Origin: a virus
DNA length: 20,998 bases
Reading direction: 5' to 3' (one strand)
Virus record (IMG/VR): IMGVR_UViG_3300030329_002317
Location: 1 to 20,998 of that record
The notes under the pieces are model-generated. The model was not told the DNA's origin and searched no databases. It worked only from the letters and a program-made list of their open reading frames with translations. The translations under genes were made by a program, and so were the position numbers. Position 1 is the stretch's first letter. The number at the start of each line of letters is the position of its first letter. Shown here one piece after another: positions 10,501 to 16,977 of this stretch.

Positions 10501-13236
10501 TGGAGTTAAAGATCCTCCAGTATAAGAAAACTTTTCCCAAAAATTCATTTCCATGTTTTCTTTCATTGTACCTGTTAATGGAAATTGATGTAATGGGAAA
10601 TCGTGTCCTTCTGTTTCTGGATCGTCTTGGAATAATGTTTGAATAGTATTATCTATATCTTGATATACTTCAGAAGCCATATTTAATTGATCAGGAATAT
10701 CGTGCGAAAATTGATCTGCTTGAGCCTCTAAAGTTTGTTCTGTTCCAGCACCAACATCAACCCCTGGAATAACGTTAATAATATTAGCCATAGGTCTAGA
10801 AGTTGTTTGTGTAGCTCCTTTGTCAAATAAATCAGATTTTTCTGACCCTCCTTTTAAAGTACCAGCGTCTATATTTAAATACATCATTTCTGTTATAACG
10901 CCAGATTCTATTGCTAAGTCTCTATTTTCTACTCTAGTACCATTTAACTGTCTCATTAAAAACGAAAAAGCAGGACTGGCTTGACCTTTCCATTCTTTAT
11001 CGTCTAAATACATACTCCATTTTCCAGTCCCAAGTTTTTTACCATCTGCAAACATCATGTCTTTAGTGAATCTTTGGTCTTCTATACCTGTAATAGATTC
11101 TAAATACTCATCATCTCCAAAAAGAGGTATTGTTTTTGCATCCATGTGATGTAACTCTCCACCATCCAAATTTAACATATGCATTCTATGTATACTTATC
11201 TCAGGAATTTCAAATCCATCAACAAAACCTAGAACATATGTATTTTTATCTTTATTCTCATGATCTTCTAATTCTTGAAAAACTCCTTTTTTAACAAGAT
11301 ATTTCCAAGTAGCACTATTAGGATCTTTAGGAGTTAAGAATATAGTAGACATAGTTACATGTCCTCCCATTTGTCCTTTAATCTTTACCGCTCTTTTTTG
11401 CTTTGATATACCCGTATGCACGTCGACAAGTTCATTTAAACTAAACTCCTTACCTTTATTATCTTTCCAAAGAACTTGTGTAGGTTGTATTATACTACCA
11501 TCTCTTAAATTTAAAGTTCTAAAAAGATTTTCCCAACCAGTAAAATTATGTCCACCTAAATCAGCTAAAACACTATGCCCCTCTCCGGCCTCAGCTATCC
11601 AACCACCTTTAATATTTCTTTTTACCCAATTATCATTACTTAAATCAAACTTGATTTTCCAACTATTCCTTTTTGTTGTTTGTTGAAAATGATTTTCTCT
11701 TAATAAAAATAAATCTATATACGGTTGTAACGCGTCTTGATTATTTGTTGCTTCCCCACGAAAATTAATAAGATTACGTATGTACGTTTGCTTTAAAGCT
11801 TCTCTTTCCACATTAGCATCAGTAATATTACCTTTTTCTTCTTGTTCTGAAATTTTTCTTGGAGACCAATCACTAACGTCAACTTTATTTCCAAATCTAT
11901 CAAACATCATTGACCCGTTACCATTTTTAGACGTATAACTATTGAACAGTTTTTTATAATTCTTTTCTACATTTTCAAATTTTGTTCGTTTATTTTTATA
12001 ATCATCACTACTTTTATCACCTGTATAGTTGTCTAATTCATATCCTAACCTTACATATTCTTGCCCTGCTTTTCTTAATTCTTCTTCTTTTGATCCAGCT
12101 TTAATTTGTTTTTCAATAAAATTCTTTTCTAAACCGTTAAGTAAAATAGTGGTTTTATTTTCTCCTTCTGATTCTAAATGTTTAGATAACTCTCCAGCCC
12201 AAAGAAAAGTCGTTGCATTTTTCTCAGATAACTGCATGTTTGCCCAAGCATCTTTCCATATTTTATCTAACTTGCTTAATGATAAACCTGTGCTTTTTGG
12301 ATTTATATTTAATTGCGTAAATACTTCATCTCTTATATCAGCTTCATATTTCACATATGTAGTTGCTATAGTACTCATAGGATTGGTCTCCTCGTTTGTT
12401 ACCATGGTACCAGGTCCTGTTTTTGAGTTTATAACATTTACCGCGATATCTAGTGTATTATTTTCTATTCTTTGTTGAGTTCTTTCTTCATTGTTTTTAA
12501 TAACGTTAATTTCTTTTTTAGTTTTAGAATTTGCGTTAATAAACTCTCTAATACTATATTCTGACAGCTTGTCTCCAGTTAATATTTCTCCGTTTGGAGC
12601 CTCTATAATCAATATTTCTCCTGATCCTCCAGTTGAAAATGAAAATCCAGTTTCTTTAGGAAATTTTTCTCTTAACTCTCTAACAATACCTGCTTTATCA
12701 TTTGCTTTGCTTCCTATACCTAAAAAACCCCCATCATCATAAGATTTATTATCAAAATCTTTTATATCTCCAACTTTATAACTTGGTTTTTCAGAAAATT
12801 CTCCTTGTCCTTTTTGAGAGTCTATATATGATTTTATTTCCCCATAAATCTTTTCGTTTTCTTCTTGAGAAAAAGCTAAATTAAATTTCTTTCCTTCGCC
12901 AGATTTTTGATTACCAATAAGAACCTCTACAGTATCACGTCCTATTTCTGCTTCTTCAAACCTAATATCACTATCTTTATAACTGTTATTAAGAAACGAA
13001 ACAACTCTTTCCTCTTGTTTAAAGTAAGAATCAGAAGCATTTAAAAACAATTTAGTAGCAGGATGTATAATAGACATTCCAGGCACAACACCTGGTAAAT
13101 CACCAACTATTTGTGATGTTGATAAAGTTATTCCTTCATTAGAAATAAACTCATCAAAATCCATTTCTAGATCTAAAGCCATTTGTCTAAGCTCTTCTTC
13201 AGTATATATTTTTCCGTTATAATTATACTCTCTCAT
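1534..13236 (-). CDS. Giant 3900-residue multidomain phage protein, probably virion-packaged
   Basis: The product is a single uninterrupted 3900-residue chain. The N-terminus (NGKIYTEEELRQMA, then MDFDEF) looks like a short motif that starts large proteins of marine Bacteroidota phages. A Gly/Ala/aromatic-rich hydrophobic part lies at about 905-1140. A metallopeptidase signature HEIYH is at 1349-1353. A coiled coil is likely at about 2085-2135. A HAD phosphatase with an inserted P-loop kinase spans about 2735-3095. The C-terminal region (about 3390-3780) has blocks I associate with large polyvalent phage proteins (QQSSRPDLISMQQAS; GRPILAFANTPMQMFRRHK; WQRISMLMGFNKW). A Lys/Glu-rich stretch at about 3785-3810 precedes the last, Asn-rich part. 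Size, domain mixture and position after the tail genes suggest a protein packaged in the virion and ejected with DNA, as for phage N4 virion RNA polymerase or DarB-type proteins; this is inference. ATG 13236 is the first start after an in-frame stop 21 bases upstream. Confidence 0.9.
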   Translation of the reverse strand: MREYNYNGKIYTEEELRQMALDLEMDFDEFISNEGITLSTSQIVGDLPGVVPGMSIIHPATKLFLNASDSYFKQEERVVSFLNNSYKDSDIRFEEAEIGRDTVEVLIGNQKSGEGKKFNLAFSQEENEKIYGEIKSYIDSQKGQGEFSEKPSYKVGDIKDFDNKSYDDGGFLGIGSKANDKAGIVRELREKFPKETGFSFSTGGSGEILIIEAPNGEILTGDKLSEYSIREFINANSKTKKEINVIKNNEERTQQRIENNTLDIAVNVINSKTGPGTMVTNEETNPMSTIATTYVKYEADIRDEVFTQLNINPKSTGLSLSKLDKIWKDAWANMQLSEKNATTFLWAGELSKHLESEGENKTTILLNGLEKNFIEKQIKAGSKEEELRKAGQEYVRLGYELDNYTGDKSSDDYKNKRTKFENVEKNYKKLFNSYTSKNGNGSMMFDRFGNKVDVSDWSPRKISEQEEKGNITDANVEREALKQTYIRNLINFRGEATNNQDALQPYIDLFLLRENHFQQTTKRNSWKIKFDLSNDNWVKRNIKGGWIAEAGEGHSVLADLGGHNFTGWENLFRTLNLRDGSIIQPTQVLWKDNKGKEFSLNELVDVHTGISKQKRAVKIKGQMGGHVTMSTIFLTPKDPNSATWKYLVKKGVFQELEDHENKDKNTYVLGFVDGFEIPEISIHRMHMLNLDGGELHHMDAKTIPLFGDDEYLESITGIEDQRFTKDMMFADGKKLGTGKWSMYLDDKEWKGQASPAFSFLMRQLNGTRVENRDLAIESGVITEMMYLNIDAGTLKGGSEKSDLFDKGATQTTSRPMANIINVIPGVDVGAGTEQTLEAQADQFSHDIPDQLNMASEVYQDIDNTIQTLFQDDPETEGHDFPLHQFPLTGTMKENMEMNFWEKFSYTGGSLTPMVAEFAILNGYVNGAMRIGWGAKTVKAFGGTYKIPAFTSFSHRLSNMSTKMYKAVNVGKGYRHSKNAISHAQVLKYAKAAGMSPKQWLKTSKLGKNLKLIQGKKLQRAGALFINAGIEEGKMQLMNPLFGIDMGHGTGFGFYLGGSAMRWLTPFRFTAQGMGITAGRWAGRETAWTGLGSVTAWGEGIAPTFNYLFEKGVLAGLGGAAGSQVASIVSAGIEDMRGRKAFTTFLDEHYHDWDEWGDDVLLEVIQFGALGLTHVKAVDGKFTLTSKRKAIAKWRKLANDQIVYKEGKQRKVKDVNGKKPHEKGYQDTWSEKPIDKEKTNWSEVHKYEELANMAEAQVNVITNAQRYLNIDVLHKTEDRRYKRFIQQVRKKENLSEDPFEIVWTKNGKWDNNGVVENLKGDPAKVILGEGTTPTKVIVDLRKAKPGTMPHEIYHVLMYRYFLKKGNKGKSQEYLEKMNESLHESLRETIMSKLGGKPTYDANGKFIGLQKGLGPDAKGNKPIYFPVKTKDGKPHPKAGEYDAKSSKEAGYVKTERELTKLEIAVEQAYKKSQDRKDFNEEYNANLLELMMTEVGHNIFIEQGFMGALKRDLNSLRTNLFAGTNFMGINFDALAPKLDLSSPQKVIEHMYMMGQNWGNAGYSKKQKDRFMEMFKDMEISGDGSFITQKQDVGPIITKGGGKSSKGTVTDIIINTKPEIIKEQKEIAKALRQNLEDVNNKIITTEQYQDLNAPLTRRWTEIQSLIRAKKPIKTKEEILQERSDKVQAIYENTKLSKNDRSEAILKEMDTFINMIASPRSNSNKLGKWRSKEYDKLNPEQTYEQADFKQDLQLTVHEMIFPVAGKKVEFKAAYNPSAGTPLTQYIMQNLPKRVEGIFREAKVGEFSKEKTTAEWSKIENLPDSFKSSGESNLNVTTETTNTGKRLSDVLIKQTVKDGKVSTRSWVENSVVNEIINNFKGLNNQPKQNASTLSNLAPIKGKDFLGKTELHKKGPKTGKVDFKKTVENKIEGLIEIGPSKAYIHGIRKSVMLKTGVPEIEGISTLIDPLILGKFFKTGERLSFKETGKAAGPKEQIKIDLPQNKNKIEVELRDGRKIELKDSDIWVLNKLGVDIIDGKINISRMKTQVRKPGDVNIKTLNAFEGELLKVLSNQTVREHVIEFGDKKNTILDDISKKQSLLKSLQNKTDLKSTREKENIETELKKSQKELDKLYEEYGLSEEFVSKDVVNTFLNSVKSSMPKEMFSKRMTMEYLNEMTNYFEDIVGPISIGHLRDILVKIPNINKDHAVIQELQRRISKNSEVLKENIDFQIKEMLRAQPEVEMKVLEAKNWADLSSQIFKPSNLKKLNLDATTKELIKKYDGKEFADGEKSIYKSEDAIKSREKLQEKLLIKFLEKGIDIGISKNNRYEGIAADIKKTFGFGSRSYKIWIPEIKGIYKGKQVDGIWINSTSADARVNTDKVIKSTQKGDASKTLIKVGKEKLSVKFVLDNYKITDTGKFKTWQAEFIENYKGKNLETDLYHASRAELSKDGTSKGYENTLKANEGLRKIYLNTLRDVIVEAKSSNVKKGELNKAETIVEVMRHLRSQTNIGLGIVKGTATITSVSNRLGLEKFEGNKGSMFHAEHQLQLLNHTYMFMDMALKSKSKSEFDKSLDILSREFEQASTRYEDVKIYDSPLYGGKTGFIEYFKNRNLGELSSIANIMYRPGITFEMVDLKSKIPGETIGSRLIKTYNKNDILDIIDFFKSKTPESYTGEIAKLKVDAKNKETNIEVKNNLNKILDNQLGGKYSKGISSKETLENLGIIDLANNLGRKINKKARGMSTWDFDDTLAYTKSGVRYTLPNPSGKPAPQKKVIFMAGGAGSGKSNVIKQLGLEKQGFKIVNQDISLEWLMKNHGLPSSMKDFTPQQRKTFGKLTWEARQIALKKQMKFQGKGDGVIVDGTGANIKSIEKLVKEFTDKGYDAQMLFVETSLDISIARNKARPERSLKTSIVKNTWEKVMSNKKSFKKIFGDRFAEVNTDKLKQGDNMPLDLIKKIDAFTKGYIKARLNAGEFADKGKKLKDQGAEFDFSEFNIVKEGTKGPFWSKFAQRIKKFGPEHQYILTARPPESQVPIYEFLKSQGIEIPLQNIKGLGNSTGEAKAMWMLRKFSEGYNDMYFADDALANVRAVKDVLNQLDIKSKVQQAGPQSKSSKNIEANLEKMLNEYDPFVDLGKTLNKAIEHKKNVNAHKTYSAAKARILGNRLKHLKLWGTPGSEDFMGLVTYAFSGKGKKGEAHKKFFEEVLHKPYNRAYNDIHNRKQSISNDYKELRKQFPEVRKVLNKKLKEDRFYTTDHAIRAYLMNKAGYEIPGLSKRDLKTLDKFVKSNADIMAFADKLFSITKLKEGWIKPGENWLGSNITMDLNNVVDKVYRKEALSEFMQNREAMFGKWKNGKLTGKNMNKIEALYGVRHREALENIIWRMENMTNRNVGVDSNVNKWMNWVNNATGTIMFFNQKSAALQLISTANYVNGTFNNPIRAARAFANQPQYWKDFAKIFNSDMMVQRRAGLKINIEAAELVERVGGSKDKASAALKYLLEKGFIPTKYADSFAISIGGATYYRNSIRKYKKQGLSEKQAEKKAWEDFTDMTEYTQQSSRPDLISMQQASVLGRPILAFANTPMQMFRRHKRRIQDIANNRGNMAENISSALYYGFVQSVIFSYLTNAMFAVDDESKDEADMKHAERHKDRFINTIADSYLRGMGTGGSSVAAIKNSIFTFFKESEKGYNADYGNVVVDLLNVSPPIGSKARKIYQSSKIYKHDKDVMGEMGWDLDNPANLAVANVLSAAFNIPADRIVKKVNNIRDASTGDFETWQRISMLMGFNKWTLNAGGGIAEEKVEKVKTKVKEEKKLEKKKQKYGVETEKEVIRIDKGKEIKKLNKNQQQFIIYNILGNEDQIPVYDYKNEDSRVNKILEHWDENKNYIDSLLNTDIDKERTLNDYYMEQVHGR
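1795..1880 (-). other. Lys/Glu-rich low-complexity segment of the giant protein
   Basis: The segment encodes a run dominated by lysine and glutamate (EEKVEKVKTKVK followed by EEKKLEKKKQKYG). It is probably an exposed helix or linker that separates the conserved C-terminal region from the last roughly 90 residues. A nucleic-acid or capsid contact is possible, but the sequence does not show one. Confidence 0.5.
3979..5034 (-). other. HAD phosphatase domain with inserted P-loop kinase (domain of giant protein)
   Basis: HAD motif I, WDFDDTL, has the two catalytic aspartates at D2739 and D2741. Motif II is YILTARP (T3017), motif III is plausibly K3054 (GEAKAMW) and motif IV is YFADDA (D3073, D3074). 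Between motifs I and II lies a zeta-toxin/polynucleotide-kinase-like domain: Walker A GGAGSGKS (2773-2780, K2779), the acidic VNQD motif, VDGTGAN, and an Arg-rich lid-like segment (ARNKARPERS). T4 polynucleotide kinase/phosphatase has the same two activities in tandem (kinase then phosphatase); here the kinase sits at the C1-cap insertion point of the HAD fold. Likely roles are 5'-kinase and 3'-phosphatase on nucleic acid ends, or phosphorylation of a small molecule such as UDP-GlcNAc as in zeta toxins. The substrate cannot be read from the sequence. Confidence 0.75.
8797..9240 (-). other. Putative zinc metallopeptidase domain of the giant protein (HEIYH)
   Basis: After a strand-like KVIVDLRKAKPGT comes MPHEIYHVLMYRYF, a HExxH signature with H1349, E1350 and H1353 in a helix-like context. 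A candidate third zinc ligand is E1478 or E1479 in NEEYNANLLELM, about 126 residues later, where EExxA-like motifs serve in other phage and gluzincin peptidases. The domain could process the giant protein itself, cut host proteins after ejection, or loosen the cell wall. No lytic transglycosylase motif is visible nearby. HExxH can occur by chance, but the preceding hydrophobic strand and the spacing support a true peptidase. Confidence 0.6.
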
Positions 13237-13254
13237 GAAGTGTATTTTAAAATT

Positions 13255-14718
13255 TTATTTTTTCCACCAATGTTCACCTCGATTTTTTACGATATATTTT
13301 TCCCCTGATATAGCAGACGCAAGTTCACTAGGGTTCCACTTTGTTCCTGTTGGATAACCTTCTTTATAAAACGTTTCACTACCTGCGCTCCAAATATATC
13401 TTGATCCATTTGGCGCTGTATATATTGAGTTGTTTGCAATGGATTTTTTAATATCGTTACGAGTTGTTGATTTACTAATATAACCTGGTTTGTTCCAAGG
13501 TTGGTTCTCAGATTCAATCTCCTCTTCGTATTCTAAACGATCATCTATTGCATGTTGATTTACTGCTTTAGCTAACTCAAACGTCTCGTCATTTATAATC
13601 GTTTTCATTTCTTCCCAAGAAAAATTATTTTTATTAGCACCTTCTTTCATTAATTCTATTAATGCTACCTTTGAATAACCATCTTCTAATAAACCTGCTA
13701 TTTTTTCTGCAAATTTATCATCGCTTTTAGCGCCTTCATTAATTACCCTATCTATATAACGTTCCGCAAAAGTCGCACCTTCTATATCAAGTCTAAAAAA
13801 AGCATCTTTTATCATTTGAGGAGAATATTTTTCTAAATTATTTTTAAATTCATTAAAAACACGTTGACCTTTTGCACTAGATAAAGTTAATTTTGTGTCT
13901 CCACTTCCTATTTGAACAGCACTACCAAGGATTTGAGTAAACAGTGCGTTATCAACGTTTTTATCGCTAAGATCAGCAAAATACCCTCCTTTTTTCAAAT
14001 CTTTATAGTTAACTAATATATCTTTTGATTTATTATCTTGTTTGATTAAACTATTGTATTCATCTGGAATTTCACCAAGTCCATCCTCATCTCCATTCCA
14101 ATCAATTAAAGAAAGATTAACATACAATTCTTTTCTATTGTTATTTGGGTTTTTTACAAATTCTATTGCTGTTTCTATACTACTATTAGCTAAAGCGTTA
14201 CTAAGTACTCGTTGGTTTGCTGTAGAGTTGCCTGACCATGTAATATATTGTCCATTTTCATATTTTGCACCAATAGCAACTTGCATGAAGTTTGTTTTAT
14301 CGCTTGCAAGATCTTCAAATCCACTGTCTAAAGATTGAACGTCTAAAAGTATTTCCTCTCTTTTTAACTGTAATTCTTTACGTGATTTATTATTTGGAAA
14401 TGTTATATTCCAAGGGTTATTAATTTTTTGATTAATTTTAATTAACTCAGCATAATTTTTTTCTATTTCTTCTCTAATAGATGTATTGTCTTGAATATGT
14501 TGCTTAGAAATTACATTCCCCTTTTCTGTTAACATGCTTGTTCTAGCGTTATCTTGTAATGCGGCTGCTCTAAAATATTGATTCATTGTAAACATACCTA
14601 ATTGTTGTATTGCTCTAGGTAATCCTTCTGACTTTTCAGTTTTTAAACCAGTCATTTCACCTGCTTTACCCATAGCTGCTACATTTATAGCGCTTGTTGT
14701 AGTTACTTTTTTTGCCAT
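13255..14718 (-). CDS. Probable internal virion protein, 487 residues, unknown function
   Basis: The N-terminus (MAKKVTTTSAIN, then AAMGKAGEMTGL) is alanine-, glycine- and threonine-rich with no signal peptide. The rest is charged and mostly helical, with segments such as EEIEKNYAELIKINQKIN (about 85-102). The C-terminus is aromatic and tryptophan-rich (YIWSAGSETFYKEG; GEHWWKK). No enzyme motif or membrane segment is apparent. It lies three bases after the stop of the helical protein gene and 18 bases before the giant gene, between tail-type and giant virion genes. I therefore infer an internal or ejected virion protein, or a partner of the giant protein. The start follows TTTTAAAAT with no Shine-Dalgarno sequence. 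Confidence 0.85.
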   Translation of the reverse strand: MAKKVTTTSAINVAAMGKAGEMTGLKTEKSEGLPRAIQQLGMFTMNQYFRAAALQDNARTSMLTEKGNVISKQHIQDNTSIREEIEKNYAELIKINQKINNPWNITFPNNKSRKELQLKREEILLDVQSLDSGFEDLASDKTNFMQVAIGAKYENGQYITWSGNSTANQRVLSNALANSSIETAIEFVKNPNNNRKELYVNLSLIDWNGDEDGLGEIPDEYNSLIKQDNKSKDILVNYKDLKKGGYFADLSDKNVDNALFTQILGSAVQIGSGDTKLTLSSAKGQRVFNEFKNNLEKYSPQMIKDAFFRLDIEGATFAERYIDRVINEGAKSDDKFAEKIAGLLEDGYSKVALIELMKEGANKNNFSWEEMKTIINDETFELAKAVNQHAIDDRLEYEEEIESENQPWNKPGYISKSTTRNDIKKSIANNSIYTAPNGSRYIWSAGSETFYKEGYPTGTKWNPSELASAISGEKYIVKNRGEHWWKK

Positions 14719-14721
14719 ATT

Positions 14722-15315
14722 TTAAAATAAATTAAATATTTTTTTAAGCCATCCTGTTGTTCTCCAGTCTTCAGTTTTTCCAGCGCCTATTTGACCAGAA
14801 ACTAATGTTAACAAAGCTTGTTGCTGTTGTAATCTTAATGTTTCTGCTTTTTCCTGTCCTTGTATTCTTAACAAGTCAGTTTTAAAATCACCTTCTGCCT
14901 CTGCCATTCTTAACCTAGCACTTTCTTGTGTTTGTCTATTGATATTTGCTGTCTCTTGCTCTTCTATTGATCTTGTTATCTGTCTAGTTTGATCTACTAA
15001 TGCTTTATTAATAGCGCCTGTATCAACTTCACCAACTTCTCTTTGAGTTTGTAAAGCTGTGCCTAACCCTGTCATCAAATCGTCTTGCGCTTGTTCATAA
15101 CCTTTTGTTGCTATAACACCTTCTTCCCAAACGTTTTCCATGTTTGCGTATGGGTTAGTTATACCTGCATAAAGATTTTCAAATGTATTTTTACCAAACT
15201 GATCTTTTAAAACATCAAACTCTTTCATTAAATTTTGAGTTCTACCTGTAGTATAACTTATTCTTTTTAATGGTGGTCCTTTTTTATGAACTAATGGTAT
15301 TATTTTTTTTGCCAT
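14722..15315 (-). CDS. Gln/Ala-rich helical virion-associated protein with NPYANMENVWE motif
   Basis: The 197-residue product has a basic N-terminus (MAKKIIPLVHKKGPPLKR), then the block ITNPYANMENVWEEG (about 52-66), then a long helical region rich in Gln, Glu and Ala (about 75-175), ending in an aromatic tail (WLKKIFNLF). NPYA-MENV-E followed by Gln-rich helices is a pattern I recall from small structural or ejection proteins next to large internal virion proteins in marine podovirus-like genomes. It could form an internal-core or ejection component, comparable in role to T7 core proteins; that comparison is by position and composition only. There is no signal peptide. The C-terminal amphipathic helix might touch a membrane. 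Confidence 0.85.
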   Translation of the reverse strand: MAKKIIPLVHKKGPPLKRISYTTGRTQNLMKEFDVLKDQFGKNTFENLYAGITNPYANMENVWEEGVIATKGYEQAQDDLMTGLGTALQTQREVGEVDTGAINKALVDQTRQITRSIEEQETANINRQTQESARLRMAEAEGDFKTDLLRIQGQEKAETLRLQQQQALLTLVSGQIGAGKTEDWRTTGWLKKIFNLF

Positions 15316-15356
15316 AATATTATATTTTATCTATTTATAGTTACACTTTTTACTTA
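15316..15356 (-). other. 41-base AT-rich spacer without recognisable signal
   Basis: This is the second longest gap. It is A/T-rich and holds no clear hairpin, promoter or Shine-Dalgarno sequence. It ends in AAAATATAATATT before the ATG of the helical protein gene. Confidence 0.35.
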
Positions 15357-15758
15357 TTATTTACTACTTGTGGATATTTCCGAGCCTAGAGTAAAGATTT
15401 CAGCATGAGATGTTGAATCATTTTTTATAGTTACCTCCATATAATACCCACCTACACCGGTTTTATTTACACTGTTATCTTTTGCAAACATTATTAAACT
15501 ATCATTACTAGGCGTTATCGGGATGCCCGCGGTTAAAATATTAGCTGTAATTAAATCGGCGTCTTGATCGTCTACTTTTATATAAGGACCTAAAGAAGCT
15601 TCGCCAACTTCAGTGATTACTCCAAAACACGTTGGAGACGTGTCTGACCATTCTATACCTTTATCATCAGTAGGAGTTGCGTTTAAATAAAAGGCATAGT
15701 CTCCTGCTTGAGCAGAAATATTCATTCTTCCATCAAAATATATTGTTTGTATCGCCAT
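15357..15758 (-). CDS. Small probable virion protein, 133 residues, unknown function
   Basis: I do not recognise this family. The product is acidic and rich in Thr, Asp and Ile with alternating polar and hydrophobic residues, which suggests a beta-sandwich. It begins MAIQTIYFDGRMNISAQAGD and ends in a Ser/Thr-rich tail (EISTSSK). There is no signal peptide, membrane segment or enzyme motif. The segment GDYAFYLNATPTDDKG is compatible with a small decoration, tail or adaptor subunit. It sits 14 bases after the beta-rich module protein and 41 bases before the helical protein, so a structural role is inferred from context. Confidence 0.8.
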   Translation of the reverse strand: MAIQTIYFDGRMNISAQAGDYAFYLNATPTDDKGIEWSDTSPTCFGVITEVGEASLGPYIKVDDQDADLITANILTAGIPITPSNDSLIMFAKDNSVNKTGVGGYYMEVTIKNDSTSHAEIFTLGSEISTSSK

Positions 15759-15772
15759 AGTTAATAGTTTAA

Positions 15773-16972
15773 TTAAGATGTTGCAGATGTCAATACGTTA
15801 TCTACATCGAAATATATATTTGTATTTTGTGCTGGTTGCTTTTTTAACACTAAGTTTAATTTTATATTTGCTGTTTGAGCTGAACCGCTAAATGTTAAGA
15901 CTTCTTTATCAGCGAATGATTGAGCTGAAGAAAGTCTTATTATTTTACTTGAGAAATTTACAATACTATCTAAATAGACAGGTGTAGAACTTTCTATATT
16001 TGGACTTGTAACCGTAACCGTATCTGAGGCTTTTAAACCTAAACAATCTACTAGTGTAACGTCTGTACTAGCAGATCCACCAGCCCGAGTCCCAGTAGCT
16101 CCATTCACAACTTTCGTTATATCTTCTGTAGTTACTGAAAGTAATTCGTCTTCAATATCAATACCTGAGTGCAAGTACATTAAATCACCTCCATATCCTC
16201 TAAATTTAATATTGTTTGTGTCAGACCATGTTTCATTACCACTTAAAGTCACTGTTTTAGTTATTCCATTTACGTTTGTTATAGTACGTAGTTCAGATTG
16301 ATAAGTACCAGCAACATGAGACAACTGCATTCCAACATGTAATCCAGAAACACTTGTTAAGGTTAATGATGTAGAACTAGTACCACTACCATCTGCTGTG
16401 TAATTACCAGTTTCTACATAAAAATCATTAAGACCTGGTTGTCTTACTATAGTAAGAGCACTAGCAGATACAGATGCAACTGCCTTAACTGTCCAATCTA
16501 TAGACACTGTTTTATTAGTTATCCCAATAGCTGGAGATGTAACTTGAACACTCGTAGGCCAAGTGTCACCAGTAATATAATCTCCAGAAGTGTCAGTTTG
16601 TGCTGCTATTGTAACCGTAGTATCTACTAATTGTGAAATTGTTTTTGTAAACAACTTTGGGTTATTAGACGCGGAACTAGAAATATCACTATTAATAGCT
16701 ATAACTTCAACAGTGTAATCAGTATCACTAGAAACAGTAGGTAAAACCATTTCTTTTGTAAATATCCCATCTGATGTAAATTTATGCTTTAAACTATCAG
16801 CGTTAGCTTGAAAAACTTTGTCAGTAAAATTATACCATTTATTATTTGTTGTATCTTCAAGCATTATTCTAACAGCACTATTTTTCATTGCATTTATTTG
16901 TAACCCAATATTACGAGTTGTTTTACGTACACGTCTAGGAGTTAAATGTATACTATTAATTATCGCTTTCAT
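15773..16972 (-). CDS. Beta-rich structural protein with two tandem modules
   Basis: The 399-residue product starts with a basic segment (LTPRRVRKTTRN), then a first domain rich in alternating polar and hydrophobic residues (about 25-170) that resembles a fibronectin/Ig-like fold (DTDYTVEVIAIN). Two related modules follow at about 194-257 and 297-363: each has a Gly/Ser/Thr-rich lead, S-TSLTLT-GL or STDVTL-GL, a V-V strand, and an end pattern W-DTNNIKF or SFADKEVLTFSG. A final strand region (NIKLNLVLKKQP) follows. There is no signal peptide. This modular beta architecture and the position after the large tail protein suggest a tail, fibre or neck component that may bind host surface glycans. 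The specific role is unknown. The start lies 5 bases after the preceding stop. Confidence 0.85.
   Translation of the reverse strand: MKAIINSIHLTPRRVRKTTRNIGLQINAMKNSAVRIMLEDTTNNKWYNFTDKVFQANADSLKHKFTSDGIFTKEMVLPTVSSDTDYTVEVIAINSDISSSASNNPKLFTKTISQLVDTTVTIAAQTDTSGDYITGDTWPTSVQVTSPAIGITNKTVSIDWTVKAVASVSASALTIVRQPGLNDFYVETGNYTADGSGTSSTSLTLTSVSGLHVGMQLSHVAGTYQSELRTITNVNGITKTVTLSGNETWSDTNNIKFRGYGGDLMYLHSGIDIEDELLSVTTEDITKVVNGATGTRAGGSASTDVTLVDCLGLKASDTVTVTSPNIESSTPVYLDSIVNFSSKIIRLSSAQSFADKEVLTFSGSAQTANIKLNLVLKKQPAQNTNIYFDVDNVLTSATS
15884..16084 (-). repeat. Second copy of tandem protein module (residues about 297-363)
   Basis: This segment encodes GGSASTDVTLVDCLGLKASD through LTFSG. It matches the first copy in the order of features: Ser/Thr lead, xVTL strand, GL turn, paired strands, and an aromatic-D-xxxxF end. 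Divergence is high, so the duplication is old or structural only. Confidence 0.45.
16202..16393 (-). repeat. First copy of tandem protein module (residues about 194-257)
   Basis: This segment encodes DGSGTSSTSLTLTSVSGLHV through SDTNNIKF. It aligns by eye with the copy at 15884-16084 in the same protein. Confidence 0.45.
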
Positions 16973-16977
16973 GTTTA

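Noticed and set aside
1534-13236. Giant protein as a virion RNA polymerase like that of N4 or crAss-like phages
   Set aside because: I find no DFDGD or DxDxD catalytic loop of two-barrel polymerases and no T7/N4-type motif set; the only DFDD match is HAD motif I followed by TL.
13237-13257. Lone in-frame TAA between the 487-residue gene and the giant gene; similar in-frame lone stops at 14722-14724 and 793-795
   Set aside because: Readthrough could fuse neighbours, but three in-frame junctions among eight is what chance gives, and each downstream gene has its own plausible ATG.
13287-13517. 76-codon minus-strand frame overlapping the 487-residue gene
   Set aside because: It is an alternative frame fully inside a well-supported gene, with low-complexity Gln/Leu-rich content and no leader of its own.
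15301-15315. Run of eight A on the coding strand just after the start of the 197-residue gene, a possible slippery site
   Set aside because: The run encodes Lys-Lys in a normal MAKK start also seen in the next gene, and no useful frame would be reached by slippage.
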